Positions 34,786-43,228 of a stretch of 64,000 bases of DNA are shown here, in pieces; the first letter of the stretch is position 1, and each line of letters starts with the position of its first letter. The DNA lies in assembly GCF_008122265.1 (NCBI RefSeq), contig NZ_CP043042.1, positions 496,001 to 560,000 on the forward strand, given 5' to 3'. The position numbers were made by a program, and so were the translations under genes. This stretch comes from Marinobacter fonticola (GTDB lineage Bacteria > Pseudomonadota > Gammaproteobacteria > Pseudomonadales > Oleiphilaceae). The notes under the pieces are model-generated. The model was not told the origin of the DNA, made no database searches, and worked only from the letters and a program-made list of their open reading frames with translations.

Positions 34786-34866
34786 CAATAAATCAAACAG
34801 GGCGCCGTTCGCTCCCATGGCGAACGCGTCGGGCGCCAACAACTCTCGCATAAACAAGGACAAGAT

Positions 34867-36462
34867 ATGCATGCCCTCACACTGATCTCGTTTCTCTTCT
34901 TTACGGGTCTGGTCGCCCTGATCACGTGGTGGTTCACCCGCCGGGATGACCACAGTAGCACCCGTGGCTATTTCCTGGCCGGGCGTAGCCTGACCTTCCC
35001 GTTCATCGCCGGTTCGCTGCTGATGACCAACCTCTCCACCGAGCAGATGGTTGGCCTCAACGGTGCTGCCTTCACCGATGGGCTGAGCGTCATGGCCTGG
35101 GAGGTCGTGGCTGTCATCGCCTTGGTCGCTCTGGCCCTGTTTTTCCTGCCACGCTTCTTGCGTAGCGGTATCGCGACGATTCCCCAACTCTTGCGGATTC
35201 GCTTCGACGGAACGACTCAGCTGATCTGTAACCTCATCTTCCTGGTGGCTTATGCGGTCATCCTGTTGCCGATTATCCTCTATTCCGGCGCAGTAGGGCT
35301 GCAGGGCATGTTGGATCTGCCCGGACTGACCGGTATCCAATCCGATACGGCGCTGCTTTGGGGAACGGTCTGGGTTGTCGGCATCATTGGTTCGATCTAC
35401 GCCTTGTTTGGCGGTCTGAGAACGGTCGCCTTTTCTGACACCCTCAATGGTGTGGGGCTGCTAATTGGCGGGTTTGTCATCGCCTACTTCGGTCTGCAGG
35501 CGGTTTCGGACGGCAACGGCGTGATGGCCGGCTGGGAGATGCTCAAGGAGACCAATCCCGACAAGCTCAACTCCATCGGCAGTAGCGAACAGCAGGTGCC
35601 GTTTGCCACGCTGTTTACCGGCGTTCTGTTGATCAACCTGTTCTACTGGACCACTAACCAGCAGATCATCCAGCGGACCTTTGCCGCCAAAACCTTGGCC
35701 GAAGGCCAGAAGGGTGTCCTGCTCACCGGTTTGTTCAAGCTTTTAGGCCCGCTGTACCTGGTTCTGCCGGGGATCATCGCGTACCACCTCTATGCCGGTG
35801 ACGACATCCGTGCGGACGAGGCCTACGGGCACCTGGTCTTCAACGTACTGCCGCCGTACCTGACCGGCTTCTTCGCCGCGGTGATGGTCGGTGCCATCCT
35901 GTCGTCCTTCAACTCGGCACTGAACAGTACCACCACCCTGTTCAGTATCGATCTGTACAAAGGTTTGCTGAACAAAGACGCCACGGAAGAACAGGTGGTG
36001 AAATCAGGCAAGATCTTCGGCTGGATCATGGCTATCGCTGCGATGACCATTGCCCCGATGCTGGCCGGTCAGGACAGCCTGTTCGGTTACCTGCAGAAGA
36101 TGAACGCGATGTACTTCATCCCGATCCTGGCCGTCGTGCTGGTAGGCTTGCTGACCAAGCGCGTCCCCGCTATTGCGGCGAAAATTTCCCTGATCGGCGG
36201 CTGCATTGTCATCGGACTGGTGTATTTCGTGCCGCCCTTTACCGGTTTGCTGGACGTGGTCCAGAATTTCCACTTCGTCGCCATCGTTTTCGTGGCTTTG
36301 GTCGCTCTCATGCTGCTGCTTGGCAAGATCAGTCCGCGTGAGACCGCCTGGGTGCATGAAGACGCCCGCAAAGTCGACCTGACGCCGTGGAAAGGCGCGG
36401 TGCCTGCGGGGATCGTGCTGGTGATTCTGGTGATCTCGATCTATGCGGCCTTTGCGGGGTAG
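34867..36462 (+). CDS. Sodium/solute symporter (SSS family, SglT-like sugar transporter)
   Basis: A 531-residue membrane protein with about fourteen helices. Family signatures include YFLAGRSLTFPFIAGSLLMTNLSTEQMVG, the NGAAFTDGLSVMAWEV segment resembling SglT, IYALFGGLRTVAFSDTLNG, WTTNQQIIQRTFAAKTLAEGQKG and the sodium-site helix AVMVGAILSSFNSALNS. This subgroup transports galactose or glucose with sodium. It is the last gene of iclR-lactonase-transporter and is followed by a strong terminator. The location supports uptake of the sugar whose acid is degraded by the divergent operon. Confidence 0.9.
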   Translation: MHALTLISFLFFTGLVALITWWFTRRDDHSSTRGYFLAGRSLTFPFIAGSLLMTNLSTEQMVGLNGAAFTDGLSVMAWEVVAVIALVALALFFLPRFLRSGIATIPQLLRIRFDGTTQLICNLIFLVAYAVILLPIILYSGAVGLQGMLDLPGLTGIQSDTALLWGTVWVVGIIGSIYALFGGLRTVAFSDTLNGVGLLIGGFVIAYFGLQAVSDGNGVMAGWEMLKETNPDKLNSIGSSEQQVPFATLFTGVLLINLFYWTTNQQIIQRTFAAKTLAEGQKGVLLTGLFKLLGPLYLVLPGIIAYHLYAGDDIRADEAYGHLVFNVLPPYLTGFFAAVMVGAILSSFNSALNSTTTLFSIDLYKGLLNKDATEEQVVKSGKIFGWIMAIAAMTIAPMLAGQDSLFGYLQKMNAMYFIPILAVVLVGLLTKRVPAIAAKISLIGGCIVIGLVYFVPPFTGLLDVVQNFHFVAIVFVALVALMLLLGKISPRETAWVHEDARKVDLTPWKGAVPAGIVLVILVISIYAAFAG

Positions 36463-36499
36463 GTAAGTCGCAGCTAACAACGACATCAAGCACTTGATG

Positions 36500-36543
36500 A
36501 CGCCACCATCGGGTTTTCTGCAAACCTGATGGTGGCGTTTTTA
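36500..36543 (+). terminator. Rho-independent terminator after the sugar symporter
   Basis: ACGCCACCATC (36500-36510) pairs perfectly with GATGGTGGCGT (36528-36538), with an inner GGTTT/AAACC extension, followed by TTTTTAT. It ends the iclR-lactonase-symporter unit and insulates the downstream hipBA genes. Confidence 0.9.
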
Positions 36544-36593
36544 TTTGGCTGGCGAAAAATTTAACAGCAAATAATAGGTTATTCGGTGTAAAA

Positions 36594-36672
36594 ACAAGTC
36601 AAAAGTTGTAATTTGTCGGCTAAAACAACTAAAAGTTGTATTTTTGGTATAAAACAACAAATATATTGTTGT
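36594..36672. promoter_or_regulatory. AT-rich promoter with repeated ACAAC/GTTGT operators for hipBA
   Basis: Two clear inverted repeats precede hipB: ACAACT-AAA-AGTTGT (36625-36639) and ACAACAA-ATATA-TTGTTGT (36654-36672), plus a looser ACAA/TTGT pair at about 36594-36609. HipB antitoxins bind paired palindromes over their own promoter, so these are probable autorepression sites. The region is much richer in A and T than the flanking sugar genes. Confidence 0.7.
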
Positions 36673-36701
36673 GTTTAAGAGGTTTGAGAGACGAGTAATC
36701 A

Positions 36702-37010
36702 ATGAAAGCCGTAGCAGAGATATCGGAGGTACTGCAGGCTCAGCGTAAAAAGCTCGGGCTGAGCCAAAAGGATATGCTGATGCGCATCGGTATGTCCCAG
36801 CAGCAGTACCAGAAAATCGAATCCGGCAGCGATATGAGGCTGTCTACGTTGCTACGCATTCTCGAAGGTATGAATCTGGAACTGGCTATCCTGACACGCG
36901 AGCAGGCCCAGGGAATCGATGCTGTTACCTCCGCGCATGATGACTACAACACCCCGGAACGGGACTCCATCTGGTCGTCGGTGCTTGATGACCTGAAGGA
37001 CGATCAGTGA
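36702..37010 (+). CDS. hipB: HipB-like antitoxin (XRE-type HTH)
   Basis: A 102-residue DNA-binding antitoxin. The Cro/C1-type helix-turn-helix spans about residues 10-65 (LQAQRKKLGLSQKDMLMRIGMSQQQYQKIESG, read in segments), followed by an acidic, disordered tail (TPERDSIWSSVLDDLKDD) that would be protease-sensitive. It should neutralise HipA and repress the operon by binding the upstream palindromes. Its TGA overlaps the hipA start (TGATG), and AAGGA near the end of the gene is the ribosome-binding site for hipA. Confidence 0.9.
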   Translation: MKAVAEISEVLQAQRKKLGLSQKDMLMRIGMSQQQYQKIESGSDMRLSTLLRILEGMNLELAILTREQAQGIDAVTSAHDDYNTPERDSIWSSVLDDLKDDQ

Positions 37011-38287
37011 TGGAAGGCCGGCACGATAGACAGGAGTTGGTGGAGGCGCTTGCCATTGAACTGCATGGTGACCGTGTCGGCATTCTGGTCCATTACGCCG
37101 GCGGCAAGAATATACTCACCTTCGATCCGGCATACGCTGAAAGCGATCCCGCCTACCGACCCACGGTTACCTTAAGTCAGCAACTCAGTGAGCATTATCT
37201 TCACAAGCCCCAACTGGCTGCCCAGCGGCTGCCGCCACTTCTGTCCAATCTCCTGCCCGAAGGGGCTTTGCGGGAATGGATGGCCGAGTCACTGAAGACG
37301 CATCCGGACAACGAGTTTCCGTTGCTCGCTATTGCCGGTCAAAACCTTCCGGGCGCATTGGTTGCTCGGCCTTTGGCAAAGGGCCAGATTCCAGCTTGGG
37401 CTCTATCTTCCAGAGAGCGGGTCGAACCTGTTCAAATCGACGTCCGAACCCGAGGGCAGCGCTTTTCGTTGGCTGGCGTGCAGATGAAATTCTCCGCCAG
37501 GCGTCATGATCAACGCTTCAATATTGCGTCTGAAGCCAGTGGCGACGACTGGATCATCAAAACCCCGTCCACTATCCATAGGCATGTACCCGTCAACGAA
37601 TATAGTGCCATGCGACTCGCCGAGGCTGTGGGTGTGGACATTCCGGACATTGAACTAATTCCTCTGGATAGATTGGAGAATCTGCCGGATATCCAGATGG
37701 GTGAAGACTACGCCTACGCGATCAAGCGGTTCGACCGCAGTGCACAAGGCAGGGTCCACAGTGAAGACTTTGCACAGGTTTTCGGCCTTTATGCCCACGA
37801 AAAATACGGCACAACCAACTATGAGCAGATTGGGCGGGCTCTACACCGGTTCAGTGCTGACGGGCTGACGCAGCTACAGCAAATGGCGCGTCGCATGCTG
37901 GTCAATATTCTCCTGGCCAACGGCGACGCTCATCTTAAAAACTGGTCTCTGATCTACCCTGACCGTCAAAGTGCTCGATTATCCCCGGCCTATGACATCG
38001 TAACGACACTTCCTTATGTGCCCGGTGAATCAGGCGCAGCGTTGAACATGGCAGGGACCAAACGTTGGGAGGCGATGAGCCTGAATCATTTCAAAACCTG
38101 GTCCGAACGAGTTGGGGTGTCCTGGCCGGCGATTCGTGTGCATCTGGTCGATGTGCTGAAGCGGGCGAAGGCCGACTGGTCGGCTATCCTGGATGCTTCG
38201 CCCATGGTGGACCCCCATAAAGCAGTTTTACGCCAGCACTGGCACACGCTGCACAAGGATTTCCGCTTGGGGCACGGCCATGCTTAG
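37010..38287 (+). CDS. hipA: HipA-family serine/threonine kinase toxin
   Basis: A 425-residue HipA kinase. The N-subdomain has a HipA_N region (VGILVHYAGGKNILTFDPAY) and the SLAGVQMKFSA segment; the catalytic part has IIKTPST, NEYSAMRLAEAVGVDIPDIE, YAIKRFDR, the catalytic aspartate loop LLANGDAHLKNWS and the metal-binding SPAYDIV. All kinase residues are retained, so an active toxin is expected; Escherichia coli HipA phosphorylates glutamyl-tRNA synthetase and causes growth arrest. ATG at 37010 is used; GTG at 37007 is equally placed. The stop overlaps the start of a secreted-protein gene by 8 bases. Confidence 0.92.
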   Translation: MEGRHDRQELVEALAIELHGDRVGILVHYAGGKNILTFDPAYAESDPAYRPTVTLSQQLSEHYLHKPQLAAQRLPPLLSNLLPEGALREWMAESLKTHPDNEFPLLAIAGQNLPGALVARPLAKGQIPAWALSSRERVEPVQIDVRTRGQRFSLAGVQMKFSARRHDQRFNIASEASGDDWIIKTPSTIHRHVPVNEYSAMRLAEAVGVDIPDIELIPLDRLENLPDIQMGEDYAYAIKRFDRSAQGRVHSEDFAQVFGLYAHEKYGTTNYEQIGRALHRFSADGLTQLQQMARRMLVNILLANGDAHLKNWSLIYPDRQSARLSPAYDIVTTLPYVPGESGAALNMAGTKRWEAMSLNHFKTWSERVGVSWPAIRVHLVDVLKRAKADWSAILDASPMVDPHKAVLRQHWHTLHKDFRLGHGHA

Positions 38288-39107
38288 TTTTCTTTTTTGG
38301 GGATGGCGAGCGCTTCTGCTTTGGCTACTCGCGACTATGGCCATGTCTGCCTACGCGAACTGCCCACCGGAGCCACCGACCGCTTACGAGAGAATCTACT
38401 GCGCTGTAAATGCGAAAGGAGAGGGCGCTTCACTGCCTTCCTACGAGGACTTCCGTCGTAACGACCCAAAAGTCCAGGCGTTACTTTTGAAACGCCCGGC
38501 GCAACGCCTTGGTATTGAAGTGCCCGTGCCAACAGCCAGCGCTACGCAACCTCCCACCACCACCAACCAAAATCCTGGACCCCAATCAGAACCAGAGTCG
38601 CCTGTCCCTGAAACTCCGTCCGTCACGACCGGGCTGGATAGTTGCACCTTGCAGGGGAAGACGATCCTTTGCTCAGGCAGGGCCTATCGACTGGCAACAA
38701 ACCAGCCCAACAGCGCATTGGCGGACGGTGTGCTGGACGAATCAAACACCCTGGGCCTGGACAACTATAAGGGCGACCTGAACGACGAAGCGGCGGCGCG
38801 CAGGTATCTCTCAAACGCCTATGACCGCTACATCGCCAAGATGCTGGAGATCGGTTTGGGCGGTGCATCCATGAGCTTCACCCGCTTCTACAACAGTTTT
38901 CACCGGCACGAAGCCGAAGGAATCGACTTCGCAGAGCGGATGGAGTCGACGTTCAGTTATCTCAAACAGGACAAGCAGAATCTGGGTATCAGTGGGCGGC
39001 TGACCGAAGAGTTGCCCAAGCGGATCCAGGAATGTGCCTGGGCCGGGCGCGCCATCATCGTCTGCGACAACGTGGCAACCAATTGGATATATGTGCGACA
39101 GGAATAA
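38280..39107 (+). CDS. Secreted protein of unknown function overlapping hipA
   Basis: A 275-residue exported protein. Residues 1-27 are a signal peptide (WRALLLWLLATMAMSAYA then NCPPEP). The mature part has an N-terminal segment with paired cysteines (NCPP, RIYCAV), a proline/threonine/serine-rich linker (about residues 85-120), a CTLQG/LCSGRAYRL segment and a helical C-terminal domain (LSNAYDRYIAKMLEIGLGG, STFSYLKQDKQNL) with two more cysteines. I do not recognise the family. The ATG lies inside the end of hipA (ATGCTTAG), implying coupled translation with the toxin gene, although its function may be unrelated. Confidence 0.75.
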   Translation: MLSFLFWGWRALLLWLLATMAMSAYANCPPEPPTAYERIYCAVNAKGEGASLPSYEDFRRNDPKVQALLLKRPAQRLGIEVPVPTASATQPPTTTNQNPGPQSEPESPVPETPSVTTGLDSCTLQGKTILCSGRAYRLATNQPNSALADGVLDESNTLGLDNYKGDLNDEAAARRYLSNAYDRYIAKMLEIGLGGASMSFTRFYNSFHRHEAEGIDFAERMESTFSYLKQDKQNLGISGRLTEELPKRIQECAWAGRAIIVCDNVATNWIYVRQE

Positions 39108-39242
39108 CAAGCTGGATCGTTATTGATCATATTCACTTGAGGCGGGTTATTTTAAGTTAGGGGCAAAGATAAAATAAGGTTTGTGGCTAATTTAAGTTGC
39201 AGAGGGCTTATTTAGCAGCCATCAGGCTTTCGATGAGTGGAT

Positions 39243-39473
39243 TTAGCCTGCTTTGCGCAATTCATTCAGTCGCTCCACAGCCAACTTCGAAACCGCACTC
39301 AACTCACTCCCATCACTCTCCGCATACTCAATAATCTGCTGCTTCATACTACGCGCCCAGAATTTCTTGATATGGCTAGCGACCGCTTCGGCGGCTTTGT
39401 CCTTATCGCCGTGATCGAGGTTGACGCTGATCTGGTTGATCATTTTGATCAGGGGCTGCAGTGGGTCACTCAC
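39243..39473 (-). CDS. fdsD: Formate dehydrogenase delta subunit
   Basis: A 76-residue helical protein (PLIKMINQISVNLDHGDKDKAAEAVASHIKKFWARSMKQQI, read in segments) that matches the FdsD family of NAD-dependent molybdenum formate dehydrogenases. FdsD is needed for assembly or stability of the complex. Its ATG overlaps the fdhD stop by 4 bases (ATGA), as is usual for the end of fds operons. Confidence 0.9.
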   Translation of the reverse strand: MSDPLQPLIKMINQISVNLDHGDKDKAAEAVASHIKKFWARSMKQQIIEYAESDGSELSAVSKLAVERLNELRKAG

Positions 39474-40363
39474 GTCTTGTTCTCCTGGACTTGATCGATG
39501 GCATTTGTGGTCTGTCCCTGGTGGTAGATCACGTGGCGGCCCGGGCGGGCGAAGCCGATGAGGGTCATGCCGGCCTTGCGCGCTTCGCGGATGGCCAGAC
39601 CGGTAGGCGCGGAGACCGCAGCCAGGCAGCCGATGCCCACGGTGGCGCTTTTCTGGACCATTTCGAAGCTGGCCCGGCTGGAGATCAGCGCGAATCCATT
39701 TTCGAAGGTGTGGCCAGCGTGCAGGTGATAGCCAACGAGCTTGTCCAAGGCGTTATGGCGGCCCACATCCTCGCGGACGGCGATGATTGAACCGTCGACG
39801 TCGCACCAGGCGGCGGCGTGGGTCGCACCGGTTTGGGCTTGCAGAGGCTGGTGCTGCCTGAGGCTTTTTAGCGCAACCTGGATCGCGTGATCGCTAACAG
39901 TCGGGTGCGGTCCAACCTTCGGGATTTTGCGGATCGCGTGGGCCAGCGACTCGGTGCCGCACAGGCCGCAGCCGGTGCGCCCGGCCATGTTACGGCGTTG
40001 CTCCTTGAGGGCGAACAGGCGCTCGGTGGCGATGGTCATTTCAACCGTCACACCGTCCGGGCCGTGGTGCATTTCGAGATCGTAGACTTCATCCAGGCTG
40101 CAGACGATGGTCTCCGTCAGGCTGAAACCCAGCGCGAAATCCTCCAGGTCTACCGGCGAGGCCATCATCACCGCATGGGAAATGCCGTTGTAGACCATGG
40201 CAACCGGACATTCTTCCGCAACCACATCCTCTCCTTCGCCAGCCTGCTCCGTGCCGCGTTCGTCGACGCGGGTACGGAACAGGGGCGAAGGCGCGCTTTC
40301 CTCTTCGGAGGTCGCGCCGATGTCACTTGAGCGCAAAGTTCGATGCATCGGAGGTTTGCTCAA
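39470..40363 (-). CDS. fdhD: Formate dehydrogenase accessory sulfurtransferase
   Basis: A 297-residue FdhD. The sulfur-carrying CxxC loop is GRTGCGLCGTESL, preceded by DFALGFSLTETIV and followed by HAAAWCDVDGSIIAVREDVGRHNALDKLVG and SSRASFEMVQKSA. It hands sulfur from IscS to the molybdenum cofactor of formate dehydrogenase. The frame begins with TTG at 40363, with AGG six bases upstream, and overlaps the end of fdsA by 41 bases; ATG at 40348 is an alternative without a clear ribosome-binding site. Confidence 0.9.
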   Translation of the reverse strand: MSKPPMHRTLRSSDIGATSEEESAPSPLFRTRVDERGTEQAGEGEDVVAEECPVAMVYNGISHAVMMASPVDLEDFALGFSLTETIVCSLDEVYDLEMHHGPDGVTVEMTIATERLFALKEQRRNMAGRTGCGLCGTESLAHAIRKIPKVGPHPTVSDHAIQVALKSLRQHQPLQAQTGATHAAAWCDVDGSIIAVREDVGRHNALDKLVGYHLHAGHTFENGFALISSRASFEMVQKSATVGIGCLAAVSAPTGLAIREARKAGMTLIGFARPGRHVIYHQGQTTNAIDQVQENKT

Positions 40364-43211
40364 GATAAGCCTGCTGTCGTTGGTCGAAATGCTGGAAGTG
40401 TTTCTGCCATTCCGACGGTTGCGTGACTTTTTCCACCTGCACTGCGGTCACCTTGTACTCGGGGCAGTTGGTCGCCCAGTCCGAGTTGTCGGTGGTGATG
40501 ACGTTCGCACCGCTGCCAGGATGATGGAATGTGGTGTAGACCACCCCCGGTAGCATGCGGTCGCTGATCTTGCAGCGCAAGACCGTCTGGCCCACGCGGC
40601 TGCTGATACCCAGCCAGTCGCCGTCCTTGATGCCGCGCAGTTCTGCATCGCTGGGGTGGAGCTCCAGTACGTCCTCATCGTGCCAGGCGCTGTTGTCGGT
40701 ACGCCGGGTCTGGGCACCGACGTTGTATTGGCTGAGGATCCGCCCCGTGGTGAGCAGCAGTGGATAGCGCCGGTTGGTGCGCTCCTCGGTGGCCACGTAC
40801 TCGGTAATAGCAAAGTGGCCCTTGCCGATGGGGAAGTCCACTTCGTGCATCGTCGGCGTACCGTCGGGGTGTTCGTTATTGCACGGCCACTGGATGCTGC
40901 CCAATTCGTCGAGCTTGGCATAGCTGACGCCGGTAAACGTCGGGGCCAACTGCGCGATCTCGTCCATGATTTCCGTCGGATGGCTGTAGTTCATCGGATA
41001 ACCCAGGGCATTGGCTAGGTCCTGGGTGACTTCCCAGTCTTCCTTGCCCGCAACCGGCGGCATCACCTTGCGCACGCGGTTGATACGGCGTTCGGCGTTG
41101 GTGAAGGTACCGTTTTTCTCCAGGAAGGTGGAGCCCGGCAGCAGCACGTGCGCGTACTTGGCGGTTTCGTTGAGGAAGATGTCCTGCACGATCAGGCAGT
41201 CCAGCGCGGTGAGTGCGCTTTCCACATGCTGGGTATTGGGATCGGACTGGGCGATGTCTTCGCCCTGCACATACATGGCCTTGAACGTGCCGGCGATGGC
41301 CGCGTCGAACATGTTGGGAATGCGCAGGCCCGGCTCGTCGTCGATCTTCACCTGCCAGATGTCTTCAAAGCGCTCCCGTACGGCTGCATCGGCCACATGC
41401 TGATAGCCCGGCAGTTCGTGGGGGAAGGACCCCATGTCGCACGAGCCCTGCACGTTGTTCTGGCCCCGCAACGGGTTCACGCCCACGCCTTCGCGGCCAA
41501 GGTTACCGGTGGCCATGGCTAGGTTGGCGATGCCCATCACCATGGTGGAGCCCTGGCTATGCTCAGTCACGCCGAGGCCGTAGTAGATGGCGCCGTTACC
41601 GGCCGTAGCATAGGCGCGGGCGGCTGCGCGAACCTGTGCAGCCGGCACGCCGGTTTCCGCTTCCAGGGCCTCCGGCGAGTTGCGGTCTTCGCTGATGAAG
41701 TTGCGCCAAACCTGGTAGGCCTCGGCTTCGCAGCGTTTCTCGATGAAGGCCTTGTCTTCCAGTCCTTCCGTGACGACGACGTGGGCCAGCGAGTTGATCA
41801 GCGCGACGTTAGTGCCCGGCTTCAACGCCAGATGCATGGATTCGCCGCCATGGGGTGTCTTGAGCAGGTCGATGCGGCGCGGGTCGGCGACGATCAAGGA
41901 GGCGCCCTGACGCAGCCGGCGGCGCATCTGTGAGGCAAAGACCGGGTGGGCATCGGTCGGGTTGGCGCCGATAACCAGAATAGTGTCCGCCTTCATCACC
42001 GAATCGAAGGTCTGGGTGCCGGCGGATTCCCCGATGGTGGTCTTGAGGCCGTAGCCGGTCGGGGAATGACAAACCCGGGCGCAGGTGTCGGTGTTGTTGT
42101 TGCCGAAGCCGGCGCGGATCAGCTTCTGCACTAGATAGGTTTCTTCGTTAGTGCAGCGTGACGAGGTGATACCGCCGATGCTTTCCCGACCGTATTTGGC
42201 CTGCGTGTCCTTGAGGCGTTTAGCAGCGAAGCCGATAGCGTCTTCCCAGGATACGGTGCGCCAGGGCTGGTCGATGGATTCCCGGATCATCGGTTCCTTG
42301 ATGCGGTCCTTGTGCGTAGCGTAGCCAAACGCAAAGCGTCCCTTTACGCAGGAGTGGCCATGGTTCGCGTCGCCACCCTTGTAAGGCACCATGCGCACCA
42401 GCTGATCGCCTTTCATTTCGGCCTTGAAGGAGCAGCCCACGCCGCAATAGGCGCAGGTGGTGACAACGCTGTGCTCCGGTACGCCCTGGTCGATCACGCT
42501 CTTTTCCATCAGCGTCGAGGTGGGGCAGGCTTGTACGCAGGCGCCGCAGGAGACGCATTCGGAATCAATGAAGTCCTCGTTCTGGCTGGCGGCGACGGTG
42601 GAATCGAAGCCCCGGCCATCGATGGTCAGCGCGAAAGTGCCCTGAACTTCCTCGCAGGCGCGAACGCAGCGGGAGCAGACAATGCATTTGCTGGGATCGA
42701 AGCTGAAATAGGGATTGGAGGCATCCGTTTCCGCATCCAGGTGATTCTTGCCATCGAAGCCGTAGCGTACGTCCCGCAGGCCGACGGCCCCGGCCATGTC
42801 CTGCAGCTCGCAGTCGCCGTTGGCAGGGCAAGTCAGGCAGTCGAGCGGATGGTCGGAGATATACAGCTCCATGATGTTACGCCGCAACTTGGCCAGCTTG
42901 CCGGTTTGCGTGGTGACATCCATGCCTTCGGCCACCGGCGTGGTGCAGGAGGCGGGGTAGCCGCGCCGGCCTTCGATCTCCACCGCGCACAGGCGACAGG
43001 AGCCGAACGCCTCCAGGTTGTCGGATGCACATAGTTTGGGAATGGTGATGCCCGCCAGAGCCGCCGCGCGGATGACAGACGTCCCTTCCGGCACGCTGAT
43101 CTCCATGCCGTCGATGGTCAGGGCGACGTGGTTCTCGGAGAGCCTGGCCGGCGTACCGTAGTCCCGATTAGGGTCGACACGGTGCTGGCTGGGATCGAAA
43201 AAGTTCAACAT
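40323..43211 (-). CDS. fdsA: NAD-dependent formate dehydrogenase alpha subunit (Mo-bis-MGD, Fe-S)
   Basis: A 962-residue catalytic subunit. From the N-terminus: a 2Fe-2S ferredoxin domain (CASDNLEAFGSCRLCAVE), a NuoG-type histidine-cysteine cluster segment (HPLDCLTCPANGDCELQ), two 4Fe-4S sites (CIVCSRCVRACEE, CVSCGACVQACPT), then the molybdopterin oxidoreductase with its own 4Fe-4S (CAYCGVGCSF). The molybdenum ligand is cysteine in NTDTCARVCHSP, so no selenocysteine. The C-terminus is the MGD-binding domain. The ATG at 43211 has GGAGG six bases upstream; the longer frame to 43442 would run into fdsB. It oxidises formate and passes electrons to FdsB. Confidence 0.95.
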   Translation of the reverse strand: MLNFFDPSQHRVDPNRDYGTPARLSENHVALTIDGMEISVPEGTSVIRAAALAGITIPKLCASDNLEAFGSCRLCAVEIEGRRGYPASCTTPVAEGMDVTTQTGKLAKLRRNIMELYISDHPLDCLTCPANGDCELQDMAGAVGLRDVRYGFDGKNHLDAETDASNPYFSFDPSKCIVCSRCVRACEEVQGTFALTIDGRGFDSTVAASQNEDFIDSECVSCGACVQACPTSTLMEKSVIDQGVPEHSVVTTCAYCGVGCSFKAEMKGDQLVRMVPYKGGDANHGHSCVKGRFAFGYATHKDRIKEPMIRESIDQPWRTVSWEDAIGFAAKRLKDTQAKYGRESIGGITSSRCTNEETYLVQKLIRAGFGNNNTDTCARVCHSPTGYGLKTTIGESAGTQTFDSVMKADTILVIGANPTDAHPVFASQMRRRLRQGASLIVADPRRIDLLKTPHGGESMHLALKPGTNVALINSLAHVVVTEGLEDKAFIEKRCEAEAYQVWRNFISEDRNSPEALEAETGVPAAQVRAAARAYATAGNGAIYYGLGVTEHSQGSTMVMGIANLAMATGNLGREGVGVNPLRGQNNVQGSCDMGSFPHELPGYQHVADAAVRERFEDIWQVKIDDEPGLRIPNMFDAAIAGTFKAMYVQGEDIAQSDPNTQHVESALTALDCLIVQDIFLNETAKYAHVLLPGSTFLEKNGTFTNAERRINRVRKVMPPVAGKEDWEVTQDLANALGYPMNYSHPTEIMDEIAQLAPTFTGVSYAKLDELGSIQWPCNNEHPDGTPTMHEVDFPIGKGHFAITEYVATEERTNRRYPLLLTTGRILSQYNVGAQTRRTDNSAWHDEDVLELHPSDAELRGIKDGDWLGISSRVGQTVLRCKISDRMLPGVVYTTFHHPGSGANVITTDNSDWATNCPEYKVTAVQVEKVTQPSEWQKHFQHFDQRQQAYLEQTSDASNFALK

Positions 43212-43228
43212 GGCTTGCCTCCAGTCGG

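Noticed and set aside
33883..35340. 485-residue minus-strand frame
   Set aside because: Covers the lactonase and the start of the symporter on the opposite strand; composition is that of a mirror frame and no motif is recognisable.
36594..36672. CRISPR-like repeat
   Set aside because: The repeated ACAAC/GTTGT elements are short palindromic half-sites directly before hipB, not spaced direct repeats.
42312..43034. 240-residue plus-strand frame rich in alanine and glycine
   Set aside because: Antisense shadow of fdsA iron-sulfur domains.
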